64,000 bases of DNA from Ovis canadensis (taxonomy: Eukaryota > Chordata > Mammalia > Artiodactyla > Bovidae). A model generated the notes under the pieces. That model was not told where the DNA came from. It ran no database searches and was given only the letters and a program-made list of their open reading frames with translations. Below, one piece after another: positions 29,275 through 44,200 of the stretch; positions within the stretch are counted from its first letter, which is position 1, and the number at the start of each line of letters is the position of its first letter. Made by a program: the position numbers and the translations under genes. The stretch spans positions 44,613,001 through 44,677,000 of the forward strand of contig NC_091262.1 in the NCBI RefSeq assembly GCF_042477335.2. The letters are read 5' to 3'.

Positions 29275-32200
29275 CTGTGGGCAGACAGAGGGGCCGGTTA
29301 CAGGGGCCGAGGGAGGGGGTCCTGTTCTCCCTCTTCCCCCTGAGTCGGGGCCCCACTCTCTGGCCAGGACCCTGCAGGCCACTTAGTACTTGGAGGGCAA
29401 GTTCTGAGTCTGAGGCTGGTCTTTCAGCTGGGAACCTGTGTGCGTCTCGGGTCCTCAGTCCACCCCTACACACCCCTATCTCAATCCACCCCTCCTCCAC
29501 GGCATCATGGAGCCACTGGGAGCTGCGCTGGACACGAAGGTTAGGAGGAAGGGGTTATTGATGCTACATATGCGATTCAAAACCAAACGATTACACATAA
29601 GCGGGGCAGGACCTGAGGATCACAAGGCGCCTGTTCTCATTTCCACCCCAAGCCCCTTGTCTGAGCTGGCTTCACCCAAAGGAAGACTTGGGGTACACCG
29701 AGCTGAGTGGGGGCTGGGCAGTGGGGCCTGCAGGACAGCTGGCAATCCTGTTTAATTTGCTCAATTCCGTTAACAGCAGATTGTCTGCTAGTTCTCTAAT
29801 CAAGACCCACTCTTCTACATCATCTGGGTTTCTCTCCTCCACCCTCCTGCCCTTCCCCCGGCTCCCCGCCCCCATCACAATGCTCCGTGTGGTTCTTCTC
29901 AGACTCAGCTGTGGGATAAAGGATTGGCAGGAACCTGGCTGGCCTCCTGAGGTGCCACTGCAGATGTGCCTGCCTCCCTGGCCTGCGGGAGATGCCCCCA
30001 GAGAGACCCAGCCTCCTGGTCTTCCTCCCCCACCTCCCCCAGCCCAGTCTGTCTGGATCCTTCTGAATGCAAACTTGCTCTGGTGGAGAGTGGCTGGATC
30101 GGCAAAATTCAGCAGAGGCTCTGGAGCTGGAAATTGGGGCAGCAATGGGCAGGCTGGTGTCAGTGACCCAATTTGTCAGAGCCCTGGTCAGCGGTGGGCA
30201 TCTACCCTCCAGGACAACCGCTGGTCAACCAGTCCCACACCCCCAGCCAAACACAACCGCTGCAGAAACCTCACAATCTTCACATGGGGCTCTTGGGTTT
30301 CTTTTTGACAGCCCTAACTGCCAGCGACTCTGTGTGTGTGTGTGTGCCTCTCCCCCTTTTATATTTCTGCACTATTTATAGAGACCCGTTAATCACCAGG
30401 GAGGGTGAAAGTGCTGAAGATGAGAAGCAGCCCAGGCTGGCTTAGGGGCAAGCAAGCACACTCTGGAAGGGAAGAAAGCCTCTTTTCTCCAGCTAGGCAC
30501 GAGAAAGTCAATCAACAAATAAGGCCACCATGTGTCAGTTCAGGGCAAGGCACTGGGAAGGGCAAGAAATGTTAACGACATCAGAAAGATGTGAGTGTGG
30601 AGCTAGGCTCTGCTCCGTGCTAGCTGTGTGACCTTGGGCAAGTCAGTGAGCCTTTCTGGACCTAGTTTCTCTATTGTAAAATGGGAGTCTAAGTAAATGC
30701 CACATCACAGGTTCCTGGGAGAGTTAGCGGTAACGTCTGTGAGGTCCTGGCAGAGCGCCTGACGTGTGGTTGGAGCTCAACGGACATAGGCCATTATGTT
30801 ATGGTAACTGTGGGTCATGCCTGGCTCCTTCCCACAAGATGCTTTTAATTATTTGAGTTAGAAACAGGAGGAGGTCTAGAGGAAAGGCTAGAGGGTCGTG
30901 AGACCTTTAGAAGAGAGAGCTCAGGGTGGGGGCCCGGCTCAGCCAGGGGTGCAGGAGACTAGCTTCTCACCCTGCGTCTGCACAGGAACTGGCAGGGGTC
31001 TGGTTAAAAATGTGGCCCTTGGACTGCCTCCCACAGTGGTCCCGGCTCAGTCAGAACAGGTGGCCCCAAAAGCTGTATTTTGAAAAGTTGCCCAAGTGGT
31101 TCCTAATTAGCCAGCAGGGCCCCAGGCTGCATATGAACATTTGGGAGTCAATGAATTAGGTGATGCTGAGCTACTGAATGGTTCTGAACCAAAGCAAGCG
31201 TAATTCAATCTACTTTTTAGAAAGTGAAATCTGATCATTCTATAGAGCTGTGTGATTCTCAAACTGGACTGAGCCTAGGCATCCCCTGGGGATCCAGTGA
31301 AAATGTAGCTGCTGAGCCACCAGGTCTGGGATGGCAGTGGAAAGATGGGGCAGGCAGTTGAGACGCAGGCTCTCTAACCAACTCCCAGGCCAGGCTGGTG
31401 CGGCTGGTCCAAGGACCACACTCCCAGGACAAGGGTGGAGAAGAGCTTGTGTCCTATATTCTGCTTGTTAGCAAAGCTTTTTCACAGTGTAATTTTGGAG
31501 CTTTTCCACCCTGTTCTTTTCTCTCGGCACTAACTAATGGAATCCCGGAACCATCCCTTGAGAATAAGGCCGGTGAAAAGGAATTGCAGGAAGGTAAGAA
31601 CGTGGAGATGCCCTCTTTCTCCCCGGGGAAGCTGCATGTTGTCTCATAAAAAAAATCTGTTCAAAGAATCTTATCCGATAAGGTGTTAAGATGCGAACAT
31701 TCACAAGACTCTGAAACTTGTTCTCCTGCCGGGTTTGGAAAATTGCTAACTGTTACCATTACGTTCTGTGTTTAGCTGTCATAAAATTGTCCTCTGAAGC
31801 ATTACTTGTTCAGTGGAATCGATTGAGATGCCTGAGCTCTAGAACTCATTGCTCTGCCCTGTGAAAGTAAGCTTAACCTCTTTTTCGGAAATCTGTAATT
31901 GTAGTCACCATAGCAATAATATTTGAATGGATAGTTCTACCCTCCTAAAAGCTAGAAATGTTTGCGTGGCTTCTTCGCAAGCCTGACAAGCATGGGAGCA
32001 GAGATCCTGGGTGCCCTGGCCCACCTGTGTCCCTAAAGGCTGCAAAATCATTTTCCAGCCCACGGTCAGCCTCCCACTTCCTGCCTGCTTCTCCTCTCTG
32101 CTCTGCCCCTGGGCTTCCTCCCGCACCAAAGCTGCTTGCTCCACAGCCAGCTGGCGTCACCGGGAAGTGCAGGGGAGTTAATGCCCCAGGGCTACTCGAG

Positions 32201-35200
32201 CAGTGGGGGATGGGAGAGATGGGCAAATGCCCTTTTCCCTCCCAGGGGCTGATTCTGAGGCATGCTCCCACGCTTCTGCAGGGGGTCTCTGAGTATCCTG
32301 CTCACTGATACCCACACTGGCTCTCCTCCTTTCCCGGTCTCACTTTCTCCACTTCCTTAATGTGCTTCATGGGATCACTTTTCAGAAAAAAAATCTACCT
32401 CTGCCTAGGTCCTTACGCCGAGCTCTGCTTTGGGGGAACCCAAAACAGACTAAAAAGGATCATTGGTACTTCCTTCCTCTCCCTGGATGCACAAAACTGA
32501 ACTAAAACTCATTTTACTCTTGGATTTCTTATTCAAGCAAAGATCTGACAGCCTTTGTCTCCTGAAGTAACTTCAGGAAATGGGAAACAGTAGAGTCCAA
32601 ACCTCTTCCACTGGGTGGGTGTTGGGGGCTGGGCTAGCAACTTACACTCTGGTCCAGATCGTCACTCTTCATGTGCTGGGCAATGAAGCTGACGCCCTCT
32701 AAAGCCTCCTGCACATCCTGCCTGAACCTTCCAGAAGACCTCAGCCGGAAATCTCTGGGGACACCCGCTGAGTCTGAGGCCGCTGGAGACTTGGGAGCTG
32801 CCAAGCCAGGGTTCACAAAGTACATGGAGTTCCCATAGAGGTTGGACGAGCTGGTGGGGCCCATGGCCAAGGTGGTGGTGGTGGTGGTGGCCTCAGACTT
32901 GGTCAGGCGAGCCTGGCTGGACTGGGGGACCCTAGAGGGGCTGCTGTTGGGGCGCTTCATGAAGAGGAAGGTGGGGAGCTTGTGTAGGAAGCAGCGCTTG
33001 ACCCAGGGCGCCATGGTGTGCGTGCTCGGTGAGCGGTGGTGCACGTTGAGCACGCAGACGCTGCTGACGATGGAGAAGGTGACCAGCACCATGGTGAACA
33101 TGAGGTACTTGCCGATGAGCGGTATGTTGAGGGAGGTGGGCGGCACAATCTTGGAGATGAGCAGCAGGAAGACGGTGAGCGCCAGCAGCACAGAGATGCA
33201 CAGCGTCATCTTCTCGCCACAGTCGGACGGCAGGTAGAAGACGAGGATGGCCAGGGAGGTGATGAGCACGCAGGGGATGATGAGGTTGATGGTGTAGAAG
33301 AGCGGCTTGCGCTTGATGATGAAGTCGTAAGTCACGTCCACATAACTGGGGTCCTGCGGGTTCACTGTCCTTCGCCCAGGGAGGGCGACTATGTCCCATT
33401 CGCCACTGGGGGTGAAGTCATCCATGCTGGCCGAGGGCATCTTGAGGACCATGTCAATCTCCGTGTGGTCGTACGTCCAGGAGCGGAACTTGAGGGAGCA
33501 GTTCTGCTGGTCGAAGGGGAAGTGCTTCACCTCGATCTTGCAGGCACTCTTGCAGATGGCAGGGGGCAGCCACAGGACGCTGCCATTGGAGCGGACCACC
33601 ACGTTGGTATAGAGAGACACCTCGTAGGTCCCGTCGGCGCTGGGGGCAGAGGCAAGGCGTGGAGGAGAACATCATGAAGCCCATAGATGGCATCTGGCTG
33701 TTCTTAGAACTGGCCAAAGGGCCCTGTGGGATTATTTCTCACTAGTCACTCTTCCAACCCCCCATGCTCTCAGTGGAAAGGCCTGCTTAATTGGCAACTG
33801 CACAGCAGAGAGAGACTCTGCCATGAAGCAGCCTAAAGGCTTTATGTAGAGGAGCTCATTTAAGCCTCATAACGGTCCAACGAAGTAGGTATTATTAATA
33901 TTATTGTCCCCATTTTACAGATGGGAAAACCAAGGTTCAGAGAAGTCAGCATCCTTCAAGGTCAGAAAACTAGTAAGCAGTACCTCTAAGATTTGAAGTC
34001 TGGTCTTTCTGTTTTTACACCACCTACTCATGATCATTTCATGCTTTTGCTGGTACAACTACGACCTGGGAAGTCTGTTAGCCCCCTCAACCTACCTGAA
34101 ATATGTATGCATATCAAGTCAGTGCTACACAGTCAAAGCAACTGACAGTCAAAAAGACGGTATGGAGGACAGAAAGAGCCCTGGACTCGGGGTCAGAAGG
34201 CTGGCCCTGGTGCCAGCAGTGCCTGAGTCCTAAGATCCTTCCCATCTCTTGGTCTCTGATTCCTCTCTGTAACTGAGGGTGCGGGCTCTGTACCTCTCTA
34301 ATTCCTCTTGATGCGTGACAGCCGGGAGGTCTGGGTGAAGCCCAGGACTGGAGGACCCCCAGGCTTGGCCCTCACCACCGTGGCCAACCCTTTCACTTAC
34401 TTGTTGTAAAGCACGATGTCAGGCAGCCAGACGCGATTTGCAGGGATCCTCAGGATGTTCACACCCTCATAGCGGGAGCTGTTCCAGGCCAGGCGGTAGT
34501 CTGTCCATTCCTGAGCAGACAGGCAAGGCCCCGTCACTTGTAGGTCCCTCGCTGCCAAGGGGCAGCCCTGGAGAAAACGTCTCCTCAGGCTGGGGACCCT
34601 GCAGGGCACTTACCTGTTTCAGCCAGATGTTGGTGGTCATGATCTGTTCTCGCTCATTCTGGGGAGGGAAATGCAGCTATCAGTTCACCAAGTAGGAGGT
34701 AAACAGATCCCACTTTATCAAGCAAAAGGCTGTGAGCTTCGGGGCCATGTGACCAACCACTGACCTAACATCTGCAAAAGGCTCAGAGGTATTTCATAAC
34801 CAGCGTGCCTGAGACAGAGCTCCTTATCTTCACCCAGACCTGGCCTTCCACTGGCATTGCCATCTCAGTGAATGGCACCCCAGTCATACAATTCCACAAG
34901 CCAGTAATCCTGGCAGGTGTCCCTGATTGCTGGCTCTCTGATCCATCAGTAAGTCCTGTAGGTCAGTGCCAACCATTTTGGCACCAGGGACTAGTTTTGT
35001 GGAAGACAATTTTTCCATGGACTGAGGTGGGGGGTGGGGATGGTTTAGGATGATTCAAGTGCATTACATTTATCGTGCACTTTATTTCTATTTTGTGGCA
35101 ATCTCAGGATATTCCACCTTGCCTTTAGGGTTAGGATTTGTGCTCCTATGAGAATCTAATGCTCCTGCTGATCTGACCTGAGGCACAGCTCAGGTGGTCA

Positions 35201-38200
35201 TGGGAGTGATGGGGAACAGCAGTGAATACTGATGAAGCTTCGATCGCTCACTCACCATTCACTTGCTGTGCACCCCAGTTCCTAACTAACAGGCCACAGT
35301 GCCAGCCTGGGGGGTTGGGGACCCTACACAAGTCTCAGATTTGCCTGCTTCCGCCCATCTCCTCTGCCACTATCATCTCTTGCTTCATAGACACTGCATC
35401 TTTTCTGAATTCAAGGTTTGTGGCAACTCTGTGTGGAGCATCTTAGTGACAGTTTTTCCAACAGCAGTTGCTCACTTTGTGTGTCTATGTCACATTTTGG
35501 TAATTTTTGCAACGTTTAAAACTTTTTCATTATTATATTTGTTCTGGTGATCTGTGATCTTTGATGTTACTACTACAAAAAAATTAAAACTCAGATGATG
35601 GTTAGCTTTTTTTTTTTTTTTTAGCAATAAAGCACTTTAAAATTAAGTTATGTACATTGCATTTTAGACATAATGCTATTGCACACTTAATACAGCATAG
35701 TGTAAACATACCTTTTATATGTACTGGGAAACCAAAAAAGTCATGTGACTTAATATTCACTATATTGCGGTGGTCTGAAACCAAACCTGAAGTATCTCCA
35801 AGGTAATATGGCAGTTATGCTCTGCAAAGTCAATAGGGACCTTCCAGATGTCTTCTCTACCACACCTAGAATGTGGTCCTCATCTGCATGGTCCACAATG
35901 ACTACTGCAGCTGCAGCCATTATACCCACATTCTAGGCTCTTGAGGGGTAGATGGAAAGAGGAGAGAGAAGATGCATGTCAATTGTCTTTTTCCCCCCAA
36001 ATGTCTTGTTTTAATTAGAGTATTTAGGCCATTTACATTTAGTGTAGTTACTGATATATTTGGGGTTAAACCTACCATCTACCTGTTTTCTGTTTATTCC
36101 CTTTCTCTCTTTTCTTGCCTTATTTTGGATTAACTATTTTATTATCCATTTCTCCCCTTATTAATGTGACTCTTCTTTTAGTAGTTACTCTGGAGACTGC
36201 AAGATGCATATACTTAACCTTTTAGCACCTAATATAAATTAGTACCTTTATCACTTCTAGAACAAGGCAAGAACTTCAGAACATTTCATCTACACCCTCC
36301 TGACTTTGGGGCTATTGTTATGTATTTAATTCTACATAAAATAAAAACCTTGCATGATATATTTTTTGTTTTATACTGTCAATATCAGTTCAAATTCACC
36401 CATATACTTACCCTTTCTATTATGCTTCATTCTTTCCTACATTTCTGTACGTCCATCTGGGATCATTTTTCCTTATGGTTAAAGAACATCCTTTAGTATT
36501 GGGTCTTCTTTTATTAAATTCTCTCTCTCTTTTTGTCTGAAAACGTCTTTATTTAACCTTCATTTTTAATTATTTTTTTTCCTGGTTGCATACATCTAGG
36601 TTTGCAGGGTTTTCTTACAGCATTAAAAAATGTCATTTAATTTTTTGGCTTCCATTGCAGCTGTTTTAGTTTTATTGTTTCTTCTGACTTGTTTCTTCCT
36701 GACTGCTTTTAAGATTTTCTTCATCTTTGGTGGTCTGGAGTTTGTCTATGATGTACCTCGGTAAGATTTTCTTTGTATTTATCCCACATAGGGTTCATAG
36801 AGCCTCTTGCACCTGTATCTTAATATCTTTAGTCAGTTTTGGAAAATTCTCAGTCAGAATCACTTCAAATATTGCTTCTGTCTTATTTTTATATGCACTC
36901 TTTCAGGAACCCTAGACGCACATGTCAGACCTGACGTTTTTATCACCTACCATATTATCTTCATTTCCATGGTTTCCTTCCTTTTTTCTATCATTTGTCT
37001 AGATATTTTCGATTGCTCTTTCTTGCCGTTTATTTTCTCTTCTGCTATGACCAATCTGCTGTTAAACCCATCCCATACATTTTAAATTCTCTATCACTTT
37101 AAGTTTCTTACACATATTAATGCATGGTATTTTCTTTTTAAGAAAATTTATTTTGTTTATTTTTAGTAGTGATAAAATACATATAACATACATTTTACCA
37201 TCATAATGCAAGTTATTTTAAAGTCTATGTCTGATGACTTCAATATCTGAATCATCTGGGTGTATTTCCCTTCTTTAATCTCTTATTTTTTCTTTTCTTT
37301 TTTCATCTTGTCTTATTGCTTTCTTGGTAGGTTTTCATCTGACTTTATCTGCCTCCAGGGAGGACCAACTTTGGCTTTACGGCAGGCAGTCAGAGGAAGG
37401 GCAAATCATTTTCATCATCTGTGACTGAGCTGGCTTGAAGCAGGTTTTAATTTTTGTGAGGGCTGGTCTGTTCTTGACTCATTTTGATTCTTAGGGATGG
37501 TCTTTTCAATGTTCTCACCAAGGCCCCATCTCCCTGGTGGGGCTCCAATTCCAATTTGTGTCATCTCAGCCCTGCAAGAGTGGCAATGATTCAGCTAGGC
37601 TTCCCAACCTCTTAGCCACCACTTTGGATTCAGCTCCCTAGCCCCTTGGCCCAATGTTTACCAATCATCAAATGAGGGGGAAAGCACCAGAAACTGTCAG
37701 GGCCACCTCCTGGGTCCTGGTCCCTCAAATCCTAGACCTAGAAGTTCTCCAAGACCTTCAAACTAACTGTCGGGAGGAGAGGCATTTTTGTCTAGCTTTC
37801 CTAAATATTCTTGGAGAAAGTTAATCTGCAACAAGCAACTCTGCCATTAATGGAAGCTAAAAACCTTCATCTGCCTTAAAAAAATTTTTTTTAAGTGGAG
37901 GTACAATTTACATACTGTGAAAGGCATAGATCTTAAGAAGTACAGTTTGATCAGTTTTAACAATACATTATCCAGGTAGCCCATCTCCTTTCAAGGTATA
38001 GAACAATGCTATCACTCAGAAAGGCCTCTTGTTCTTTAGTCCCTTGTCTCAGTCCTCTCTGCTTCCCCAGCAGCTGCCTTCCCAAAGACAGCCCCAGCAT
38101 TCCCAGAGTGCAATCTCTGAAGGCCTGCTGGCCTTCGCATGGCACAAACTCCCTGTTTGCACCCTAGGAACTTGCGTCTTTAAACTGGTTATGCCCTAAT

Positions 38201-41200
38201 CCTCCCTTCTGGAAAACCAAACCCTGAAATAGAGTAGGGAAAGTAAGCCCCCAAACCTCACATCTGTTCCATACACAGCTTTCAGGATTATGACAGCTCA
38301 CAGGTGTGGGGGCTGGAGGCTGTGTGCCCTCCTCTTTCTGGTAACTTCTGTCACCCCACAGAGCAGATCTGGGAGGGGCAGCCTGACCCTGGAAGGGTGG
38401 CGAGAGCTGCCTGCCTGTCCTTCCTCACTAGGGCAGCAGCTGGGCTCACCCCATTAAGCAAAAAGCCCTTGGCTGGACAATAACACTCAGACACCAGCCT
38501 GGGAGCGGCCTGGCCGGAAGCGCTTATTCCTTCCAGTTGGCCTGCGGAGAGCAGAGGGGCAGAGAGCACAGGCTTTTCACCCCTCCCCCATTCTGGAGCT
38601 GTGCTTCCTCCCAGGGGAGGAAGCCAGCCAGTAATTTGGCTAAAGCCTTCGCAGGTCTATAGGTTGGAGGGGCTGGCTTTGTGGGGGCCGACTGGGCTAG
38701 GGAGGGAGGCTGGGGATAAGAAGGCCATCGCTGGACCAGAGGAGGTTCAGCCATCTTGGCTGGCTCCTTCCCCTTGCCTGGACACAGTACCCCACACACT
38801 CCCCATGTGAGTGCTCCTCTCAGAGCCGCTTTCAGAGGCAGGGTTCCAAACCTGTGCGTGGGGATGTGGAAAGGGCCACAGGGAACATTAACAATGAGCC
38901 ATGGTTTTCTCAGGCACCCCCAAGTCAGAGACAGCAGAGGGGAGAGAGGGAGCTCCTTGGACCTCAGCCTTCCTCAGCACCCCTACCCAGGTCCCGCATC
39001 TACACACGACCACCCTACTTGTGGACTCTATACTCCATTCTTCATTTCCATACCCACAGTGACTACCTTCATTTATCCAGACCCTCACCCAGTTGGCTAG
39101 ACCAAGGCAGCAGCTGACTCTGGCCCTGTCCCTACACCTGGGTCTCTGTAGCCATCAGTTTCTGTACCCTGATTCCTATTTCCCCCCGAATAGGTAGGGG
39201 ATATGTGAGGTCATCTGTTCCACAGACCGGGGAGATGATAGGGTAGAAGGAGGAGATGTTTATGGCCAGTTGGAGGCCCATCTGTCTGTGGCAGGTCTGT
39301 TGGCCACCTACTCAGTGGTCATTCCACCCTTACAACGTCTTTGTTAATAAAACTATGACTTTGCTAGATATTGCATACTCATGAACTTCATGGGCCCTTC
39401 TCCGGCCTCCTAGCCACGCCCTTTATTTATATATTTAGCCGTGCCAGGTCTCAGTTGTAAGTCTTCATTGCAACATGCGAGATCTTTAGTTGCAGCATGC
39501 AGGATCTAGTTCTCTGACCTGGGATGGAATTCAGGCCCCCTGCACTGGGAGCATGGAGTCTTAGCCACTGGACCACCAGGCAAGTCTCACCACATGTTAT
39601 TTAAGTCTTAGCTAACCACGGTAATGCCATTCCTCCAGCCAACAATCAGCGAAAGCTTAGGCATGAGCTGTAGCCCTGGCCATTGGGACGCCCAGAGGTG
39701 GGGAGGTCTCTGGGAAAGTCTTCCTCATACTCAAAAAGGTATCCAAAAAAAGACTTGCCATTTCCTGCCACAGACACTGTCATGAAGATTTTATGTTTGG
39801 AACCATGGCCGCCATATTATGACCATGATGGATGTTGGGGGGGTGGCAGGAAACAAGAGAATGACAAAGTCCTGACATCACTGCCAACAACCTAGAATCC
39901 TGACATCACTGAATTACTGCATTAACCAACACTGAAGCGACTGGCCTGCTCTCCTGTTATGTGATATAACAAATGTCCTTATTGTTTTAGCCACTCATAG
40001 TCGGATGCTTTGTTGATCATCCAGCTATGCTTGAAGCCAAAGCATTGTAATTGGTACTGGGGTCATGGATGTACAGGTGGCTCCAAAGTGTGGAACAAGA
40101 GTGTACAATGTGGGCAAGACCTCTCCAGCAAAGAAAAGAGCAAGTGCAAAGACACAGACAGCAGTTTGGGAAAGAAAAATAATAACTTAGAGGCCGAGTC
40201 AGGGGTCTCAAAGTTTAGGCAAATTCCTTAATTTTCACATATGGAAAAAGATCAGATGAATAACCTTGGGGCACATCTGTCCCCGGTACCTACCACGCTG
40301 ATGAGCTGGGCCAGGGAGAGATGCAGCATGATGGAGATGAGCTGGGAGGAGCTGGTGGCTGGGCGGATCAAGTTGTTGTAGCGGGTTTTGTTCAGAAGGT
40401 CGTCCATGAGCTTCTCTTCTGCATTGGCCACACGACAGTCCCCTGGGAAAGCACACAGTCAGATCTGCAGGATCCGCACCCAACTGATGGCAAGGAAAGG
40501 GGAAGCTGCAAAGGCTAGGGAACACAGGTGCCCTCAGGGCCGGTCGGAGCAGCTAAGATGCTGGCAGGCCTGCCTCTCCTTGGGGTCTTCCAATTATATC
40601 TGTCCGAGACAGAGCTCAGCTCTCTCTCCTCTTGCCCTACATCTTCTTTCTGTCCCCCTCTGACAGTGAATGGCACCGGGACATCTATTTCTGACCCCTC
40701 TCTTGGTTCATCCAAGTGGCCACCCGGTTCTGTCTCCTCTACTTTCCAAGTCACTCAGTCCGTCCTCCTCTCTCCATCCCTCCAGCCCCGATCCTGGCTC
40801 ACCACCCTGCCCCCGGGCTCTTCCAGGGAGACCTCTTTGCTGGTCTTCCCACCCTAACTCTGCCCCTGCTGCCATGTCCCATGAGTGCCAGAGTGGTCTT
40901 CCTACAGCTACTGGATCAGAGCCCATCCCTGCCCATAACCTCTCAGAGCTGTAGGCAGAGTTCACATCTCCATGGTTCAGCTTGGCATCCAGAGCCCTTT
41001 GCTCCTGGCACCAGCATTACTTCCTCAACCTGATCTTTTCTTGCCTCTCCACCTCTATGCCTGGGTGCTCTATATTTCAGCCATATATACTGTTTTCCTT
41101 TCCCCATGTGACCTTCACTGTCTCACTTCTAAGTCTTCCAGTGCACTCTTCTGCCAGAATAGCCACCAGCCGTCAAATATCTGAGTGTCTTTCTTATGCC

Positions 41201-44200
41201 AGGCACTGCGTTATGTGCTGGGTATAACAGCCAGCAAAGACCCAGAAATGGTTCCTGCCCTCAGAGAGCCTCCCGTGTAGTGGAGGAGAGACATTACTCA
41301 AATGTGAATTTGTGTTCAGAGCTGGGGAGATGGTGATGCTTTCATTAAAACAGAAAAGGCCTGGGCCAGGGGCAAGTTTCCTAGTCTCAGACTCTGCCCT
41401 ACAGAAAGCAAAGTGCCTTTGAGACACCAAATGAAGGGGTCCAACTGGCAGTTGGCTCCTGGTCTGGAGCTTAAAGGAGGGTTCTGGGCTCAGAACCATA
41501 TTTGAGACCCAGCAAAGGCAGCCTCCTGCAAGGAGTCTGACCTGGTCGTGAGCCCCACTGAGCGCTCACAGCCCCACAGCTGCCCTTTCTCACACCCCAG
41601 ATCTCTTGCCACGTGGCATCTGGGCCTTTGTCCCGTCTCTCTCACACGTCTGGGAGTGAAGGTGAGGTTCAGGAACTCTGTCATGTTCACTCTGGTGACT
41701 TCAGTTAAGGGTAGGTGGGGGAAGGGCCTTGGAAAGAAGGAGCCTCCAAGGAAGGTCAAGGACACCTGAGCAGGAGATCCAGGGATAAGGGAAGAGATGA
41801 GGGTGTACAGAGGAAACAGTGGGGCAGCAAGAAAGAGGGGGAAAGGATGAGGGAATAAGGAAGGCTGGGGAGGTGGGGGTGGGTCTGCTAGCTCAGCAGG
41901 CCCCGCACTGGGATTGCATCTCTGGATGTGGCCAGAGGACCCCCAGTGTGAACTGCCCGACAGAGCAAGTCTGAGGTGGACTCCTGGGTAGGAGCTGGGC
42001 TGGATGCAAGGCCACAGAGGGCAGCTACCACCCTGCCTGCTCCACGCACTTTCCAACTCGTTGCCTATCTGGAGCAGATGCAATATTCAGCGCCTGTGAA
42101 AGATGCTCCCAGCGCACCTGCTGCCCACTATCCCTCCCCCAAACTGCCCCAGGCTGCCCAGAGGGTCCTGTGGATGCCTGGCCTACATTCTGAGCTCTGC
42201 CTCCCATACCCTGGACCCCCTCCCAGAGGCCAGCTGCTGGAAGCCACTCTGTAGCCCCCCGAGTTGACACACCATTTCAGCAGGGTATGACTTGCCCAAG
42301 TCCATCTGGCGTGTCGGGGACAGCTCACATCAGAATCTGTAGTTCCTGGCCCCCAACCCTGAAGGGCTGGATTCCACATCTCTGCAGCCCCAGGAGGCTG
42401 GTTTACCTGGGTATCTAAGAGGCCAGGGCTGCTCTGCAGGCTGTGGGAGCCCATGTTCCAGCTCTGAGCCCTCTGGGAGGTTCAGGTTGCTCACCTTTGG
42501 GGCTGTCCTGACTCTCAGGCATTCATTTGGCCCCCAGGGACCCCTTCCCATTTTGAGGACCAGCTGTGGGCTCCAGAGAAAGCAGTTCCAAAAACTTTAG
42601 ACCACTTATCCCACTCTCTATTTCTTATCTGGGGAAACTGAGACCAAAGAGGGGGAGGAACTTACTCAAGGAGCCCCAGCAAGTCAGAGGCAGAGCCAGG
42701 TCTAGGAAGCTCTTTCGGGGAGAGCCCCCCTCCCACCCCAATCCCCACCCCCTGGGTCCTCTATCACACCCTTAAGGAGCCTGTCCCTGCAGAGGCCATG
42801 GAGGGGTCCAGAGCCAAGTGTGTACTCACGCCTGTGCCTGCATTTGTACTTGTATGCTTGCACGGTGCAGGGTGGGGTGGGGCCAGCGAAGGTGGGAGGG
42901 GTTCACATAATACATGTTTAGGCTTTTCAATCTGCTGCTTTATGCCTGTGAGGCCTGCCAGGTTTAAAAGACAAGGAACAGGCCTCTCACTCCCAGATGA
43001 CAGGGGTGGCCCAGAAGAGGTGAAAGCTTCACAGACACAGTCGGGGGTCACCTTGGAGTCCTGGGGCTGGTAGAGATACACAAAGAGGCCACTAGGGGTC
43101 AGTCATGACCCAGTGATTCTGAGAAGGAGTGGGCCCGACCTGCCTCTGTCCAGGGCCTTGTCTTGCTAGGCCTTCTCTGCAGGCATTAACAGTCTGAGAG
43201 GAGAGACAGTCTGCGAGGAAGCCATGGCTGGCATTCTAAACTGGGTGAGTGTGTGTACAGTTTGAAAAAGCAGAGCTTATCATAAAAGCTGTATTGGAAA
43301 AACGGAAAGGCAATAGCTACTGGTTTGTAATACGAGCCCCACAGCTATTGGGGCTTCCCTGGTGGTTCAGACGGTCAGATGGTAAAGAATCTGCCTGCAG
43401 TGCAAGAGACCCAGGTTCCATCCCTGGGTGAGGAAGATCCCCTGGAGAAGGGGATGGCTACCCACTCCAGTATTCTTGCCTGGAGAACCCCATGCATGGA
43501 CAGAGGATCCTAGTAGTCTACAGTCCATGGGTCGCTAACACTTTCTTCTTTTCACAAACCACAGAAAGTGAAGGGTCACTTTTATGGAATCTTGGCAAGT
43601 GGGCATCTGAAAGGCGGAATGATTTTCAGTTGAGGATGTTTGTCCTTAACAGAGGAAGGGAACAAGAGATTTGTATTTATTAAAAGGAAGCTATGGATGT
43701 TTTTCCCCCCCAAAGTTGAGGGTTTTAGCTTTTACAAAGAGCTCATGATATATTACCAGTAGCTTCTCCAATCATGTGTAAGAATCACCAGGTTGTTTGT
43801 ATAAATGCAGATTCCTGGGCTCCACTTCCAGAAATTCTGACCCTGTGAGCCTAGGATGGGGCCCAGGGATGTGTACTGGGTGTTTCTGATGCAGGTGGCC
43901 CTAGGACCATATTTGAGAAACACTGCAACTGAGGCATGAGTCCGGGCATATCATACCCATAGAACAGACAGGGAAACGGAGGCCCAGAGAGGGTCAGTGA
44001 GCAAGTGGCGACAGAGCCAGGACACACACATGGAGTGCAGACATCATCTCTGGGGAGAGCTCCACTTCCCAAAAGGACACTTGCATGTCCCCCCATCCTC
44101 TTCCAACACCCCCTGGTATGTCTCTGTCCAAGAAAGATACAGCCCTGGTCCTCTGGACTGACTAGAGCCGAAGGACAAGCTTGGGCTGAAGGGTAGGAAC

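Larger units (their letters stand above)
34659..40293 (-). other. CHRNB4: CHRNB4 intron 2
   Basis: 5.6-kb GT-AG intron holding a hAT element, a Tigger element, an old antisense L1 and a CHR SINE. About 38130-39420 and 39590-40290 show no repeat I can name and no gene. Confidence 0.9.

Noticed and set aside
33080..33105. CAGCACCATGG, resembling half of a REST/NRSF (RE1) site
   Set aside because: Only the left half matches; the right half (ACAGCGCC) is absent, and the bases are explained by coding sequence of CHRNB4 M3.
32842..33677. Plus-strand and off-frame open frames opposite CHRNB4 exon 5, and similar ones opposite CHRNA3 exon 5 (14155-14982)
   Set aside because: Antisense or shifted translations of a conserved receptor exon, with repetitive H/Q/R-rich text.
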